Below are positions 35,108-45,557 of a stretch of DNA of 64,000 nt, one piece after another. The notes under the pieces were generated by a model, which did not search any database, was not told the origin of the DNA, and was given only the letters and a program-made list of their open reading frames with translations. Origin of the DNA: Rhodobacteraceae bacterium CG17_big_fil_post_rev_8_21_14_2_50_63_15 (GTDB lineage Bacteria > Pseudomonadota > Alphaproteobacteria > Rhodobacterales > Rhodobacteraceae). Numbering within the stretch: the stretch's first letter is position 1; every line of letters begins with the position of its first letter. The position numbers and the translations under genes are program-made. Location of the stretch: positions 34,370 to 98,369 of the forward strand of contig PFEY01000094.1 in NCBI GenBank assembly GCA_002783205.1, given 5' to 3'.

Positions 35108-35926
35108 ATGACCGATCTGCCGGGTATCGTGATCACTGGAGCCTCTGGCCGGATGGGCCGGATGCTGATCCGCACGATCGCGGAGAGTCCCCGCGCACGG
35201 CTCATCGGCGCATTGGAGCGTTCCGGTCACCCGTGGATCGGGCAGGATGTCGGCACCGCCCTCGGCATCGGCGACATGGGCGTCCGCGTAGCCGATGATC
35301 CGCTCGAAGTGATTGCCGGCGCACAGGCGATCATCGACTTTACCGCACCTGAAGCAACACTGGAATTCGCCACCCTTGCCGCGCAGGCGCGCGTCGTGCA
35401 TGTCATCGGCACCACCGGGCTTGATGCGGCAGACCTCAAGCACCTTGATGCCGCAGCGCGACACGCGGTGATCATCCGAGCGGGCAACATGAGCCTCGGC
35501 GTCAACCTCCTGACCCAGCTCACAAAGCGGGTGGCCGCCGCCCTCGACGAGGAGTTCGACATCGAGATCGTCGAGGCGCATCACAATCAGAAGATTGACT
35601 CGCCCTCGGGCACCGCGCTCATGCTGGGCCAGGCGGCCGCGGAAGGGCGTGGCGTGGCACTGGAGATTGTCAGCGACCGCGGGCGCGACGGGATCACCGG
35701 ACGCCGTGAGCGTGGCCATATCGGTTTTTCGGCGATCCGGGGGGGCGATATCGTCGGCGAGCATGATGTGATCTTTGCCGCTGCGGGCGAACGCATCGTG
35801 CTCCGCCATATCGCCACCGACCGCGTGATCTTTGCCCGTGGCGCGCTGCGCGCCGCGCTCTGGGGATTGAGCCGAAAACCCGGCAGCTACGACATGATCG
35901 ACGTTCTCGGTCTCGGCAAAAACTGA
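35108..35926 (+). CDS. dapB: 4-hydroxy-tetrahydrodipicolinate reductase
   Basis: A 272-residue NAD(P)H-dependent enzyme of the lysine/meso-diaminopimelate pathway. The nucleotide-binding motif is [14 protein letters not shown], the catalytic region [19 protein letters not shown] with the His-His and Lys, and [24 protein letters not shown] 35108 follows CAGGAG. dapD and dapE also lie in this window but 11 and 27 kb away. Confidence 0.97.
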   Translation: MTDLPGIVITGASGRMGRMLIRTIAESPRARLIGALERSGHPWIGQDVGTALGIGDMGVRVADDPLEVIAGAQAIIDFTAPEATLEFATLAAQARVVHVIGTTGLDAADLKHLDAAARHAVIIRAGNMSLGVNLLTQLTKRVAAALDEEFDIEIVEAHHNQKIDSPSGTALMLGQAAAEGRGVALEIVSDRGRDGITGRRERGHIGFSAIRGGDIVGEHDVIFAAAGERIVLRHIATDRVIFARGALRAALWGLSRKPGSYDMIDVLGLGKN

Positions 35927-35984
35927 TCCGCCGGCCGCGGTCATGCGTAAAGACATGCGATCGCTTCCAGGACAGGTGTATTCG

Positions 35985-36338
35985 ATGCGTGCAATTCTTG
36001 TGCTTTTGGCAACGCTTGCTGCGACCGCCCCGGGCTTGGCCGAGGAGTTTTCCCAGATCTCAGAGCGCGACAGCTTTGTGTCGCTTATCGAGGGCCGTGA
36101 TCTCACGCGCTTTGGTATCAGCCTCAATGTGACGCCCGATGGCCAGATCAGGGGCCGCGCATTTGGCCGAAACGTCACCGGTGTCTGGCGCTGGAACGGC
36201 GGGTATTTCTGCCGCGATCTTTACTGGGGGGAAATGGATCTCGGCGCCAACTGTCAGGCTGTTCGCGTGCAAGGCAGCACAATGCGCTTCATTTCCGATG
36301 AGGGCGCCGGGCGGTTTGCGGATTTGCAAATTCGCTGA
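35985..36338 (+). CDS. Small secreted protein of unknown function
   Basis: A 117-residue protein with a Sec signal peptide (RAILVLLATLAATAPGLA). The mature part contains DGQIRGRAFGRNVTGVWRWNGGYFC, here split as GRNVTGVWRW and GGYFCRDLYW, and two Cys (FCRDLYWG and GANCQAVRV) that could form a disulfide. Related proteins are common in Rhodobacteraceae and sometimes carry a dihydrodipicolinate reductase label because of their position after dapB; it has no such domain. An ATG 42 bp upstream would bury the signal peptide. Confidence 0.75.
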   Translation: MRAILVLLATLAATAPGLAEEFSQISERDSFVSLIEGRDLTRFGISLNVTPDGQIRGRAFGRNVTGVWRWNGGYFCRDLYWGEMDLGANCQAVRVQGSTMRFISDEGAGRFADLQIR

Positions 36339-36359
36339 TCAAAGCGGGGCTGGTGTCGA

Positions 36360-36551
36360 TCAAAAATCGATCGCAAGGCCCTTTTTCTCCCAGTCGCCAT
36401 AGCGCACGGGCTCAAGCCCCTCGCGCCTTCCGCCCAACTCCAGAGGCAGGGCAAGCGCCGCTGCGGCCTTTCGGCGCTGGTCCGCCTCGGCCAAGGCACG
36501 CATGGCGGCGGACGGCAGATCGCCGATGGTGGATTCATCTTTGGGGGTCAT
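36360..36551 (-). CDS. DUF1674 / SdhAF4-like protein
   Basis: A 63-residue protein ending LEPVRYGDWEKKGLAIDF, the C-terminal signature of DUF1674. In mitochondria the relative SDHAF4 assists flavinylated SdhA during succinate dehydrogenase assembly. Bacterial function is inferred from that. No sdh genes are near. It is divergent from the rsmB-like gene with 68 bp between the starts. Confidence 0.88.
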   Translation of the reverse strand: MTPKDESTIGDLPSAAMRALAEADQRRKAAAALALPLELGGRREGLEPVRYGDWEKKGLAIDF

Positions 36552-36619
36552 GGCCGGGCTTTCCTTGTCTTGACCCTCCTGATATATCCCGCTCCCAGCC
36601 TGTCGCCAAGGATGTCCCG

Positions 36620-37888
36620 ATGAAAAAGAGCGCCCTCACCGCCCGTGCTGCTACCGTGCAGGTGCTGGATCAGGTGCTCGGCCAGGGGCGGCTTATGTCA
36701 GATCTCATTGCCGGGGGTGCTCTCGATGCACTCTCGCCCGCCGACCGCGCCCGCGCACAGCGGCTCGCATCCGACACCCTGCGCGGGCTGGCGCGCGCCG
36801 ACCGTCTTCTGTCGCGTCACCTGCGCAAGCCGCCGCCGCTCGCAGTCTATAACATCCTGCGCGCGGGCACGGTGGAACTGGCGCAGGGTGGTGATCCGCA
36901 TGGCGTGGTCAACGAGGCGGTCACGATCATCGCCGGCCACCCCCGCTATGGCAGCCTGAAGGGGCTGATCAACGCGGTCCTGCGCAAGATGGCCGAGGAC
37001 GCCCCAAGGGCCTGGAACGATCTGCGCGTGCCCATCCTGCCGCATTGGCTGCGCAGCCCGCTGACAGAAGCCTGGGGCAAGGCTGCTGTTGCGGCGATGG
37101 AGCGCGCGCATTTCGCGGGTGCCGGCCTTGATCTGACGGTGAAAACCGATCCCGAAATCTGGGCAGAGAGACTCGGCGGCATCGTCTTGCCCACGGGGTC
37201 TGTCCGCCTGACGGATCCCGGCCAGATCTCTGCCTTGCCCGGCTATGCGTCCGGTGACTGGTGGGTGCAGGATGCGGCCGCCGCGATACCTGTAAGGGTG
37301 CTGGCCCCCAAGCCCGGTGAGCGCATCCTTGATCTGTGCGCCGCACCCGGCGGGAAAACCTTGCAACTGGCCAATGCCGGGGCCGAGGTGACGGCCCTTG
37401 ACCTCTCCGCACGCCGCATGGAACGCGTGGCTGAGAACCTTTCGCGTGTCCACCTGACCGCCACCTGCATCACCGGCGATGCGCTCACGCATCAGGGCGG
37501 GCCCTATGACGCCATCCTGCTCGATGCCCCCTGTTCAGCCACCGGAACGATAAGGCGTCATCCCGATCTGCCCCATGCCAAGGACGGCTCTGATTTTGCC
37601 GCCCTGATCGGTTTGCAGGCGGCGATGGTCGATCACGCGCTGACTCTGATGAAACCCGGCGGGCGGCTGGTGTTCTGCACCTGCTCGCTCTTACCGGACG
37701 AGGGCGAGTGCCAGATCGAAGAGGCCCTGCTGCGCCATCCCGGCCTCTCGACCGACCGCGCGGCCCTCCTGCGCCCCGGTATCGACCCGGCCTGGATCAC
37801 CGAGGAGGGCGGCCTGCGCCTGCGCCCCGATTACTGGCCCGATCTCGGAGGAATGGACGGGTTCTACATTGGCTGCCTGCGCGCCTGA
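36620..37888 (+). CDS. RsmB/NOP-family RNA (cytosine-5) methyltransferase
   Basis: A 422-residue SAM-dependent methyltransferase. Residues about 1-140 form a NusB-like RNA-binding domain (RAATVQVLDQVLGQG to HGVVNEAVTI). The catalytic part has SAM motif LDLCAAPGGKTLQLA, catalytic Cys in LLDAPCSATGTIRRHPD and the second Cys in VFCTCSLLPDEGE. E. coli RsmB methylates C967 of 16S rRNA; whether this is RsmB or a paralogue cannot be settled. Start ATG follows AAGGATG. A heparinase-like gene follows. Confidence 0.93.
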   Translation: MKKSALTARAATVQVLDQVLGQGRLMSDLIAGGALDALSPADRARAQRLASDTLRGLARADRLLSRHLRKPPPLAVYNILRAGTVELAQGGDPHGVVNEAVTIIAGHPRYGSLKGLINAVLRKMAEDAPRAWNDLRVPILPHWLRSPLTEAWGKAAVAAMERAHFAGAGLDLTVKTDPEIWAERLGGIVLPTGSVRLTDPGQISALPGYASGDWWVQDAAAAIPVRVLAPKPGERILDLCAAPGGKTLQLANAGAEVTALDLSARRMERVAENLSRVHLTATCITGDALTHQGGPYDAILLDAPCSATGTIRRHPDLPHAKDGSDFAALIGLQAAMVDHALTLMKPGGRLVFCTCSLLPDEGECQIEEALLRHPGLSTDRAALLRPGIDPAWITEEGGLRLRPDYWPDLGGMDGFYIGCLRA

Positions 37889-37974
37889 CCGAAGTTGCAC
37901 ATTCAGGCGGTGACTCGGCCGGATCGTGCAGTTATAGTGCCACCATCAGCGCCGCCAGAAGCGTCCAGAGGCAC

Positions 37975-39717
37975 ATGTCGCATTCCAGAACCTTGTCAGC
38001 GCGCGGGGCGCGCCTGCTCAACTGTATGGCCGCGCGTCGCGCGACTCTCAGCCGTCCCGCCACCGGTCTGGTATCGCAACCCGAACCGCGCAGCATCGGC
38101 TATCTGGCGCGCGGACGGCAGCTCTGTGCCGGCAATTTTGTCTTTGCAGGGCATCTGTTGCAGGCCCCCGACACATCAATCTGGGAGCTTGCAATGCCAG
38201 ACGCGGCATTCACAAGCGAACTGCACGGCTTTGCCTGGCTCGATGATCTGGCTGCCGTCGGCGATGCTCCGGCACGCACGCGCGCGCAAGCGTGGCTTTG
38301 GGACTGGATCAAGCGCTACGGCAACGGCACTGGCCCCGGCTGGACCCCGGACCTGACCGGTCGGCGTCTTATCCGCTGGATCAGCCAGGCACTTTTTCTG
38401 TTGCGGGGGCAACCGCCCGAAGCGTCAAAACCGCTCTTTCGGTCGATGGCGCAACAAACCGCCTTTCTGGCCCGACGCTGGCCGGCCACCAACCCGGGTC
38501 TGCCACGCTTTGAGGCGCTGACCGGGCTGATCTACGCGGGCCTCGCCCTTGAGGGGATGCAACATTACCTCGCCCCGGCGCGCGCCGCCCTTGCACGGGA
38601 ATGCGAGACCCGGATCGACGCACAAGGCGGTGTTCTCACCCGCAATCCAGAAGATCTTCTCGATGTGCTGAGCCTGTTGACGTGGTCCGCCCTTGCCCTG
38701 AGCGAAGCCGGACATTCCGCGGATGACGCCCATTGGCGCGCGGTCGAGCGAATCGCCCCCACCCTGCGCACCCTGCGCCATGCCGATGGTGGACTGGCAC
38801 GGTTTCACGGTGGTGGGCGCGGACTGGAGGGGCGGCTCGACGCGGCGTTGGCGGCCAGCGGCGTCAAGACTCGCGTCACCCAAGGCCTGGCCATGGGCTT
38901 TGCCCGGCTGAGTGCAGGACGCACCAGCGTAATCATCGACGCAGCCGCCCCGCCGCTCGGCGCCGCCTCGGCCAATGCGCATGCTTCGACTCTGGCGTTC
39001 GAGCTGACGTCTGGTCGGCGCCCGCTCATTGTAAGTTGCGGATCTGGAAGTAGTTTCGGAACAGAATGGCGCCGCGCCGGACGGGCCACACCGTCGCATT
39101 CCACCCTGGTCCTCGCGGGCCAGTCCAGCGCCCGTCTTGGCAGTGACGCCGCACAGGCCGATTGGCTGATCGAGGCGCCGCGCCAAGTTCTGACATCCCT
39201 CTCGGACGCGCCCGATGGGCACCGGTTCGAAGGTGCGCAGGATGGCTATGCCCGGTCACATGGCCTGACCCATGTCCGGCGACTGGATCTCACCGCAGAC
39301 GGGCGCGGCCTTGCTGGCGAAGACATTCTGGTCGCCATCGATGAGGCCGACAAGCGCCGATTTGACCACGCCCTCGACGCCACGCGCCTGCATGGCGTGC
39401 CCTTCGACCTGCGGTTTCACCTCCACCCCGATATCGACGCCTCGGTGGATCTCGGCGGCACCGCGGTCTCACTGGCGCTACGCAGCGGCGAGATCTGGGT
39501 GTTCCGCAGCGACGGACGCGCCGCTTTGTCCTTGCAACCCAGCGTCTATCTTGAAAAGACGCGGCTCAAACCGCGCGCGGCCGAACAGATCGTCCTGTCA
39601 GGTCGCGCGACAGCCTACGCAACCCATGTCCGATGGTCGCTGGCCAAGGCCAAGGATACTCCTGTCGGGATCCGCGATCTGATCGAGGATATGCCCGAGA
39701 CCACGACCGAAAACTGA
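37975..39717 (+). CDS. Heparinase II/III-family protein
   Basis: A 580-residue protein with an alpha-toroid N-terminal half ([35 protein letters not shown]) and a heparinase II/III beta-sandwich C-terminal half. Conserved parts are [11 protein letters not shown], the [14 protein letters not shown] block with the catalytic-region His, [17 protein letters not shown], and the [14 protein letters not shown] block. No signal peptide is clear. The placement before purH is common in Rhodobacteraceae, where the substrate is unknown. ATG 37975 follows CCAGAGG. Confidence 0.9.
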   Translation: MSHSRTLSARGARLLNCMAARRATLSRPATGLVSQPEPRSIGYLARGRQLCAGNFVFAGHLLQAPDTSIWELAMPDAAFTSELHGFAWLDDLAAVGDAPARTRAQAWLWDWIKRYGNGTGPGWTPDLTGRRLIRWISQALFLLRGQPPEASKPLFRSMAQQTAFLARRWPATNPGLPRFEALTGLIYAGLALEGMQHYLAPARAALARECETRIDAQGGVLTRNPEDLLDVLSLLTWSALALSEAGHSADDAHWRAVERIAPTLRTLRHADGGLARFHGGGRGLEGRLDAALAASGVKTRVTQGLAMGFARLSAGRTSVIIDAAAPPLGAASANAHASTLAFELTSGRRPLIVSCGSGSSFGTEWRRAGRATPSHSTLVLAGQSSARLGSDAAQADWLIEAPRQVLTSLSDAPDGHRFEGAQDGYARSHGLTHVRRLDLTADGRGLAGEDILVAIDEADKRRFDHALDATRLHGVPFDLRFHLHPDIDASVDLGGTAVSLALRSGEIWVFRSDGRAALSLQPSVYLEKTRLKPRAAEQIVLSGRATAYATHVRWSLAKAKDTPVGIRDLIEDMPETTTEN

Positions 39718-39751
39718 ACCAACCGATACCAGAACTCAGGATCCCATCCCC

Positions 39752-41341
39752 ATGACAGAATTTGCGCCCGTCACCCGCGCCCTGCTTTCCGTGTCCGACA
39801 AGACTGGCTTGATTGATCTTGCCCGTGCCCTGACGGCGCGCGGCGTCGAGTTGATCTCGACCGGCGGCACAGCCCGCGCGTTGCGCGAAGCGGGACTTGC
39901 CGTGCGCGACGTGGCCGACCTCACGGGTTTTGCTGAAATGATGGATGGCCGCGTCAAGACCCTGCACCCGATGGTGCATGGCGGCCTTCTTGCGCTACGT
40001 GACAACGCGGAACATCTGGCGGCGATGGAGGAACATGGCATCGTTCCGATCGACCTGCTGGTGGTCAATCTCTATCCTTTTGAAGAGACTGTCGCGCGGG
40101 GCGCCGACTATGACACCTGCGTCGAGAACATCGACATTGGCGGTCCGGCGATGATCCGCGCTGCGGCCAAGAATCACGCGCATGTCACCGTGGTGGTGGA
40201 TGTCGAGGATTACGAGAAAGTGCTTGGCGACATGGATCAGCATGGCGGCGCAACTTGCCCGAAATTCCGCCGCAAGCTGGCGCAGCGCGCCTATGCGCGC
40301 ACGGCTGCCTATGATGCTGCGGTGTCCACTTGGCTGGCAGAGGCGATCGGCGATGCCGCACCGCGCCGCCGTGCCTTTGCCGGCACGCTCGCGCAGACGC
40401 TGCGTTATGGCGAGAACCCACATCAGCGGGCCGCGTTCTACACTGACGGCTCAGACCACCCCGGAGTCGCCACCGCGCGCCAGGTGCAGGGCAAGGAACT
40501 GAGCTACAACAACATCAACGATACCGACGCGGCGTTTGAACTGGTCAGTGAATTTGCCCCCGATCAGGGCCCAGCCTGTGCCATCATCAAACATGCCAAC
40601 CCCTGCGGGGTGGCACGGGGGGCGACACTTCTGGAGGCTTACAGGCACGCCTTCGACTGCGACCGCACCTCGTCCTTTGGTGGGATTGTCGCCCTCAACC
40701 AGCCGCTTGATGCGGCCACGGCGGCTGAAATCGCAGAGATCTTCACCGAAGTGGTGATCGCGCCCGGGGCCGATGTCGCGGCATTGGGTATTTTTGCCAA
40801 GAAGAAGAACCTGCGTCTCCTGCTGACAGAGAGGCTGTCCGATCCCGTGGCGGCGGGGCGGGTGATCAGACAGGTCTCGGGCGGCTATCTGGTGCAGGAC
40901 AAGGATACCGGCCAAATCACCGCCGCCGACCTGCGCGTGGTGACAAAGCGTGCGCCCACCGCGCAGGAAATCTCCGATCTGCTCTTTGCCTGGACGGTGG
41001 CCAAGCACGTCAAGTCAAACGCGATCGTCTATGCCCGGAACGGGGCCACCGTGGGCGTTGGCGCAGGCCAGATGAGCCGGGTGGATAGCTGCCGCATCGC
41101 CGCCCGCAAGGCTCAGGACATGGCAGAGGCACTCGGCTTGCCTGCCCCCCTGACCAATGGCAGCGTGGTCGCCTCGGACGCATTTTTTCCGTTCGCGGAC
41201 GGACTCATGACAGCGGCCGAAGCCGGGGCTACGGCGGTCATTCAGCCTGGCGGCGCGATGCGCGACGACGAAGTCATCGCGGCAGCGGATGCGGCCGGCC
41301 TTGCCATGGTTCTGACAGGACAGCGCCATTTCCGGCACTGA
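39752..41341 (+). CDS. purH: Bifunctional AICAR transformylase / IMP cyclohydrolase
   Basis: A 529-residue enzyme for the last two steps of IMP synthesis. The N-terminal MGS-like cyclohydrolase domain starts [19 protein letters not shown] and has [14 protein letters not shown] and [13 protein letters not shown]. The transformylase domain has [38 protein letters not shown] (catalytic Lys-His) and [14 protein letters not shown]. Length matches the family. lspA follows 7 bp later. Confidence 0.98.
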   Translation: MTEFAPVTRALLSVSDKTGLIDLARALTARGVELISTGGTARALREAGLAVRDVADLTGFAEMMDGRVKTLHPMVHGGLLALRDNAEHLAAMEEHGIVPIDLLVVNLYPFEETVARGADYDTCVENIDIGGPAMIRAAAKNHAHVTVVVDVEDYEKVLGDMDQHGGATCPKFRRKLAQRAYARTAAYDAAVSTWLAEAIGDAAPRRRAFAGTLAQTLRYGENPHQRAAFYTDGSDHPGVATARQVQGKELSYNNINDTDAAFELVSEFAPDQGPACAIIKHANPCGVARGATLLEAYRHAFDCDRTSSFGGIVALNQPLDAATAAEIAEIFTEVVIAPGADVAALGIFAKKKNLRLLLTERLSDPVAAGRVIRQVSGGYLVQDKDTGQITAADLRVVTKRAPTAQEISDLLFAWTVAKHVKSNAIVYARNGATVGVGAGQMSRVDSCRIAARKAQDMAEALGLPAPLTNGSVVASDAFFPFADGLMTAAEAGATAVIQPGGAMRDDEVIAAADAAGLAMVLTGQRHFRH

Positions 41342-41348
41342 GATAGGC

Positions 41349-41819
41349 ATGAAACCCTTGTACTGGTCAGCCTTCTGGATCTTCCTGCTTGATCAGGCCT
41401 CGAAATTCATCGTGGTTCATGTCATGGACCTGCGCACTCACGGTCAGATCGACGTGTTGCCACCCTATGTCAATCTGCGCATGGCCTGGAACACGGGTAT
41501 CAACTTCGGGTTGCTGGGCGGTGAGGCGGCGATGACCCGCTGGCTCCTTGTCGGCATCGCGCTGGTGATCGTTGGCGCTGTGCTCTTGTGGGTACATCGA
41601 GAACCGGGTCCGCCGTTGCACCGGATCGCCGCAGGACTCCTGATTGGGGGCGCGCTCGGCAATGTGATCGACCGGCTGATCTATGGCGCGGTGGCGGATT
41701 TCCTCAACATGTCCTGTTGCGGGATAGAGAACCCCTATGCCTTCAACATCGCGGATGTCGCGGTCTTTGCCGGAGCTGTCGGCATAGTTCTGCTGCCCAC
41801 TGACAAAAAGCCCTCGTGA
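41349..41819 (+). CDS. lspA: Lipoprotein signal peptidase II
   Basis: A 156-residue inner-membrane aspartic protease with four transmembrane helices that cleaves prolipoprotein signal peptides after lipidation. The two catalytic Asp lie in GNVIDRLIYGAVADFLN and FNIADVAVFAG; WNTGINFGLL is another conserved block. The next gene encodes a lipoprotein, a likely substrate. It is tightly linked to purH. Confidence 0.96.
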   Translation: MKPLYWSAFWIFLLDQASKFIVVHVMDLRTHGQIDVLPPYVNLRMAWNTGINFGLLGGEAAMTRWLLVGIALVIVGAVLLWVHREPGPPLHRIAAGLLIGGALGNVIDRLIYGAVADFLNMSCCGIENPYAFNIADVAVFAGAVGIVLLPTDKKPS

Positions 41820-41870
41820 CCTCGACCGACGAATGCGCTAAAGCACAGGGAAAGTTGCAGGGGAGTGGCG

Positions 41871-42404
41871 ATGATGATGCCGCGCAAAACCGTTCTGATC
41901 CTTCTGACAGCCAGCGTTATCGCGGGCTGCGGCGGACGAAATGATGACGTGACCCTGACACGGCTGCGCAATACCAGCAACGGTCCCGACGAATTTTCGA
42001 TCATTCCCGGAAAACCCCTGCAAACACCCGAGGATTACGCGGCGCTGCCGCAACCGACGCCAGGTGCGGCGAACCTGACCGATCAGAATCCCCTTGCCGA
42101 TGGCGTGATCGCACTTGGCGGAAATCCCGCCGTGGTCAACTCATCCGCGCCCGCAGCCTCCAACGGTGCTTTGGTCAACCATGCCAATCGCTTTGGTGCC
42201 GCGCCGGATGTCCGGCAGACCCTGGCCAGGGAGGACAAGGAAACGCGCAAGAGTTATGGCAATGTCAATGTGCTGCGTATCCTGCCCGGCGATGACTATG
42301 TGCAGGCCTATCGCCGGGAATGGCTTGATGCCTACGCCGAGGAACAGCGTCTGCGCAATCGCGGTGTGATCACTCCAGCCAGTCCGCCACCGCCGAAAGA
42401 GTAG
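41871..42404 (+). CDS. DUF3035 lipoprotein
   Basis: About 177 residues with a lipoprotein signal peptide ending in the lipobox VIAGC (Cys near residue 20). The mature part has NTSNGPDEFSIIPGKPLQTP and LPQPTPGAANLTDQNPL, characteristic of the DUF3035 family of alphaproteobacteria. Function unknown; placement before the M16 peptidase pair is conserved in Rhodobacteraceae. The start is uncertain among three consecutive ATG codons after AGGGGAG. Confidence 0.88.
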   Translation: MMMPRKTVLILLTASVIAGCGGRNDDVTLTRLRNTSNGPDEFSIIPGKPLQTPEDYAALPQPTPGAANLTDQNPLADGVIALGGNPAVVNSSAPAASNGALVNHANRFGAAPDVRQTLAREDKETRKSYGNVNVLRILPGDDYVQAYRREWLDAYAEEQRLRNRGVITPASPPPPKE

Positions 42405-42478
42405 AGCAGACGCTTGAATCCCGGCCCTGCGGACGTATCTATATTGCTCAAGAGAACCCCGTCACCGGAGCCCCGACC

Positions 42479-43822
42479 ATGCGCCATGTGCTTGCCTGCC
42501 TGATGCTGACCCTCGCGCCGCTTGGCACGGGCGGGGCTCTGGCCTCTTCCACCGATCAGGTGAGCACCTTCACGCTCGACAACGGGCTCGAGGTCGTGGT
42601 GATCGAGGATCATCGCGCGCCGGTCGTGACACAGATGGTGTGGTATCGCGCCGGATCGGCGGATGAAAAACCAGGCGTGTCCGGCGTTGCGCATTTTCTT
42701 GAACATCTGCTCTTCAAGGGCACCAAGACGCTGGCACCGGGCGAATTCTCGGCCACGGTTGCGCGCAACGGTGGCTCGGACAACGCCTTTACGAGCTATG
42801 ATCACACCGCCTATTTCCAGAGGATCGCGGCAGATCGCCTCGATCTGATCATGCGCATGGAAGCCGACCGCATGACAAATCTGCAACTCGATGAGGCCGA
42901 TATCCTGACCGAGCGTGACGTCATCATAGAGGAGCGCAACCAGCGGGTGGAAAACAACCCCGCCGCACTCTTTCGCGAACAAAAGGATGCGATGCAGTAT
43001 CTCAACCACCGCTACGGCGTGCCGGTCATCGGCTGGCGCCACGAGATGGAAGCGCTCAACCTCGACGATGCGCTGGACTATTACCGCACCTTTTACGCGC
43101 CCAACAACGCCATTCTGGTGGTGGCGGGCGATGTCACACCAGACGAGGTGCGTGTGCTGGCCAAGACACATTACGGCCCCCTGCCCGCCAATCCGGACCT
43201 ACCCGCGCGCGTTCGCCCGCAGGAGCCGCCGCAGATGGCCGAGCGCCGCATCACCTTTCGCGATGCGCGCGTCTCGCAGCCCTATGTCAGCCGCTCCTAT
43301 CTCGCCCCCGAACGCGACAGCGGCGCGCAGCAAGAGGCAGCGGCGCTGACGCTGCTGGCTGAAATTCTGGGCGGCGGACAGACGTCCTATCTGGCAGAGA
43401 AACTGCAATTCGACAGTCAGATCGCGGTGCAGGTGGCGGCGTGGTATTCAGGCCTGTCGCTTGATGAGACGACCTTTGATCTGGTGGTTGTCCCCGCCGC
43501 CGGCGTCACGCTTGAGCAGGCCGAGGCGGCGCTCGATGACGTGCTCGTCAGCTTTCTTGAAGCCGGGGTCGATGCCGATCAGCTTGATCGGATCAAGGTG
43601 CAAATTCGCGCTGCCGATATCTATGCCCGCGACGATGCGGGCGGACTGGCCAACCGCTATGGCAGTGCCCTGACCCAGGGCCTGACAGTGGCCGATGTTG
43701 CGGCCTGGCCCGATATTCTGAACGCCATTACGGCAGACGAGATCATGGCCGCTGCCCGCCGGGTTTTTGACCGCAAGCAATCAGTCACTGGGTGGCTCAT
43801 GGCCCCGGAGGTCACTCAATGA
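42479..43822 (+). CDS. M16-family zinc metallopeptidase (active subunit)
   Basis: A 447-residue protein with a Sec signal peptide (MRHVLACLMLTLAPLGTGGALA). The inverted zinc motif HxxEH occurs in GVAHFLEHLLFKGT near residue 74, followed by the expected downstream acidic region (DILTERDVIIEERNQ). M16 peptidases are pitrilysin-like and cleave short peptides. Together with the next gene it forms an active/inactive subunit pair, like mitochondrial processing peptidase. The genes overlap by 4 bp. Confidence 0.94.
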   Translation: MRHVLACLMLTLAPLGTGGALASSTDQVSTFTLDNGLEVVVIEDHRAPVVTQMVWYRAGSADEKPGVSGVAHFLEHLLFKGTKTLAPGEFSATVARNGGSDNAFTSYDHTAYFQRIAADRLDLIMRMEADRMTNLQLDEADILTERDVIIEERNQRVENNPAALFREQKDAMQYLNHRYGVPVIGWRHEMEALNLDDALDYYRTFYAPNNAILVVAGDVTPDEVRVLAKTHYGPLPANPDLPARVRPQEPPQMAERRITFRDARVSQPYVSRSYLAPERDSGAQQEAAALTLLAEILGGGQTSYLAEKLQFDSQIAVQVAAWYSGLSLDETTFDLVVVPAAGVTLEQAEAALDDVLVSFLEAGVDADQLDRIKVQIRAADIYARDDAGGLANRYGSALTQGLTVADVAAWPDILNAITADEIMAAARRVFDRKQSVTGWLMAPEVTQ

Positions 43823-45132
43823 TCCGCGTCCTGCTAAGCGTCTTTCTGCTCCTTGCTGCGCTGCCGGCCCGTGCCGAGATCACTATCAAGGAATTGACAA
43901 CACCAGGCGGTCTCAACGCCTGGCTGGTCGAGGATCATACGATCCCCTTCGTGGCGCTTGAGTTGCGCTTTCGCGGCGGTGGCTCGCTCGATGCACCCGG
44001 CAAGCGGGGCGCGACAAACCTGATGGTCGGCCTGCTCGAAGAAGGGGCGGCCGAGATGGATGCGCGCGCGTTCGCGCGCGCCACCGAATCGCTGGCTGCC
44101 GATTTCGGCTATTCGGTCAATGATGACCAGGTGAGCATCTCGGTGCGGTTCCTGACCGAGAATCGCGATCAGGCCGTCGATCTGCTCCGCGCGAGTCTTC
44201 TGCAACCACGATTTGACGCTGACGCCATTGAGCGCGTGCGCGGTCAGATCACCTCGTCCATCCGCTCTGCCGAGACCAATCCGCGCAGCATTGTCGGCCG
44301 GGCCTTCGACGGGCTCGTGTTTGGCGATCATCCCTATGCGACCGCGCTCGACGGCACACTCGAGAGCGTGGCGGCGCTCAACCGTGAGGATGTTCTGGCA
44401 GCACATGACGGCGCGCTCGCCCGTGACCGGCTCTACATCAGCGCCGTGGGCGACATCACCGAGGCGGAACTTGCCGCGATGCTCGATCATCTCCTGGGAG
44501 ATCTGCCCGCCACCGGCGCGCCGCTGCCTGGCCCCGCCACGCTCAATCTGCCCGGCGGCGTTCAGGTGGTGGATTTCGCCACCCCGCAATCCATCGTCGC
44601 CTTTGCCCAACGCGGCATTGCGCGCGAACACCCGGATTTCTTTGCCGCCTATATCCTCAATCACATTCTGGGCGGTGGTGGCTTTGAAAGCCGCCTGATG
44701 ACCGAGGTGCGCGAAAAGCGCGGCCTGACCTATGGCGTCTACTCCTATCTCGCCGACAAGGACGCGGCCAAGCTCTGGATGGGCTCGGTCGCCTCTGCAA
44801 ATGATCGTGTGGCCGAAGCGATTGCCGTGATCCGCACCGAATGGGAGCGTATCCGCAACGACGGTGTGACACCCGAGGAATTGCAGAACGCCAAGACCTA
44901 TCTTACCGGTGCCTATCCGCTGCAATTCGAGGGCAATGGGCCGATCGCCTCGATCGCCGTGGGGATGCAGATGCAGGGCCTGCCGACCGATTACATCGCC
45001 AACCGCAACGACATGGTGAATGCCGTGACGCTCGACGACATCAATCGCGTCGCGCGCGAACTGCTCGACCCTGATGCGCTCACCTTTGTGGTCGTGGGTC
45101 AGCCCGAAAGGCTGGAAAGCACATTGAATTAA
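43819..45132 (+). CDS. M16-family peptidase-like protein (non-catalytic subunit)
   Basis: A 437-residue M16-fold protein with a signal peptide (LLSVFLLLAALPARA). At the position of the zinc motif it reads KRGATNLMVGLLEEGA, so HxxEH is absent and it cannot bind catalytic zinc. The C-terminal half has GGFESRLMTEVREKRGLTYG, the conserved substrate-binding Arg/Tyr block of M16 alpha-type subunits. It overlaps the active subunit gene by ATGA and probably forms a heterodimer with it in the periplasm. Confidence 0.94.
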   Translation: MIRVLLSVFLLLAALPARAEITIKELTTPGGLNAWLVEDHTIPFVALELRFRGGGSLDAPGKRGATNLMVGLLEEGAAEMDARAFARATESLAADFGYSVNDDQVSISVRFLTENRDQAVDLLRASLLQPRFDADAIERVRGQITSSIRSAETNPRSIVGRAFDGLVFGDHPYATALDGTLESVAALNREDVLAAHDGALARDRLYISAVGDITEAELAAMLDHLLGDLPATGAPLPGPATLNLPGGVQVVDFATPQSIVAFAQRGIAREHPDFFAAYILNHILGGGGFESRLMTEVREKRGLTYGVYSYLADKDAAKLWMGSVASANDRVAEAIAVIRTEWERIRNDGVTPEELQNAKTYLTGAYPLQFEGNGPIASIAVGMQMQGLPTDYIANRNDMVNAVTLDDINRVARELLDPDALTFVVVGQPERLESTLN

Positions 45133-45170
45133 ACCCCGAAAGGCGTGCGTTCAGGCCTAAAAAGGGGTTT
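45131..45170 (+). terminator. Terminator between convergent M16 and hypothetical genes
   Basis: AAACCCC (45131-45137) pairs with GGGGTTT (45164-45170) and an inner AGGC-GCCT stem supports it. The T-run after the right arm is TTTT. It overlaps the M16 stop codon. Confidence 0.6.
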
Positions 45171-45216
45171 TCCCAAGAGCTTGCACCAGGCGCGGCGTGA
45201 GAGACGGCTGTCAGCA

Positions 45217-45552
45217 TCACTCAAAGAACGGCGTCACCTGCGCGACGATCACGGCGTTCTCGTCGCGCGCCCGCTGCATAAGCGCGCGTTCCTCATCCGA
45301 GATTTCGTCGCCGTCGGCCTCGCGTTCCTCGAGGGTTCCATAGCCTGTGACGTCCAAGGGGGCGGTGTCGGCCTGTTTCAGGATCGCCACGGTTTCCCGC
45401 ACCGCCTCGGCCTCGTCCACACCTGAGGCGTAGATCACGAGCGCCGCCCCCGTTGCCTTGGCAGGCAGGCCATCGCCGGCCTTGCGGCCGATCTCGACCA
45501 GCAGGGTATAGACCTGCTGGCGGCTCGGTTTCTTGTGATCCTGATCCGCCAT
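45217..45552 (-). CDS. Hypothetical protein
   Basis: A 111-residue soluble protein that I do not recognise. It begins MADQDHKKPSRQQVYTLL and contains GAALVIYASGVDEAEAVRETVAIL, which looks like an alpha/beta fold segment, followed by an acidic linker (EEREADGDEISDEERALM) and a C-terminal strand (AVIVAQVTPFFE). No catalytic motif is visible. It has ribosomal-gene-like codon bias of the region and a normal start, so it is likely expressed. Confidence 0.75.
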   Translation of the reverse strand: MADQDHKKPSRQQVYTLLVEIGRKAGDGLPAKATGAALVIYASGVDEAEAVRETVAILKQADTAPLDVTGYGTLEEREADGDEISDEERALMQRARDENAVIVAQVTPFFE

Positions 45553-45557
45553 GTTCC

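Noticed and set aside
35943..36338. Small secreted protein as a second dihydrodipicolinate reductase
   Set aside because: It has a signal peptide and no nucleotide-binding or catalytic motif; the label would only follow from position after dapB.
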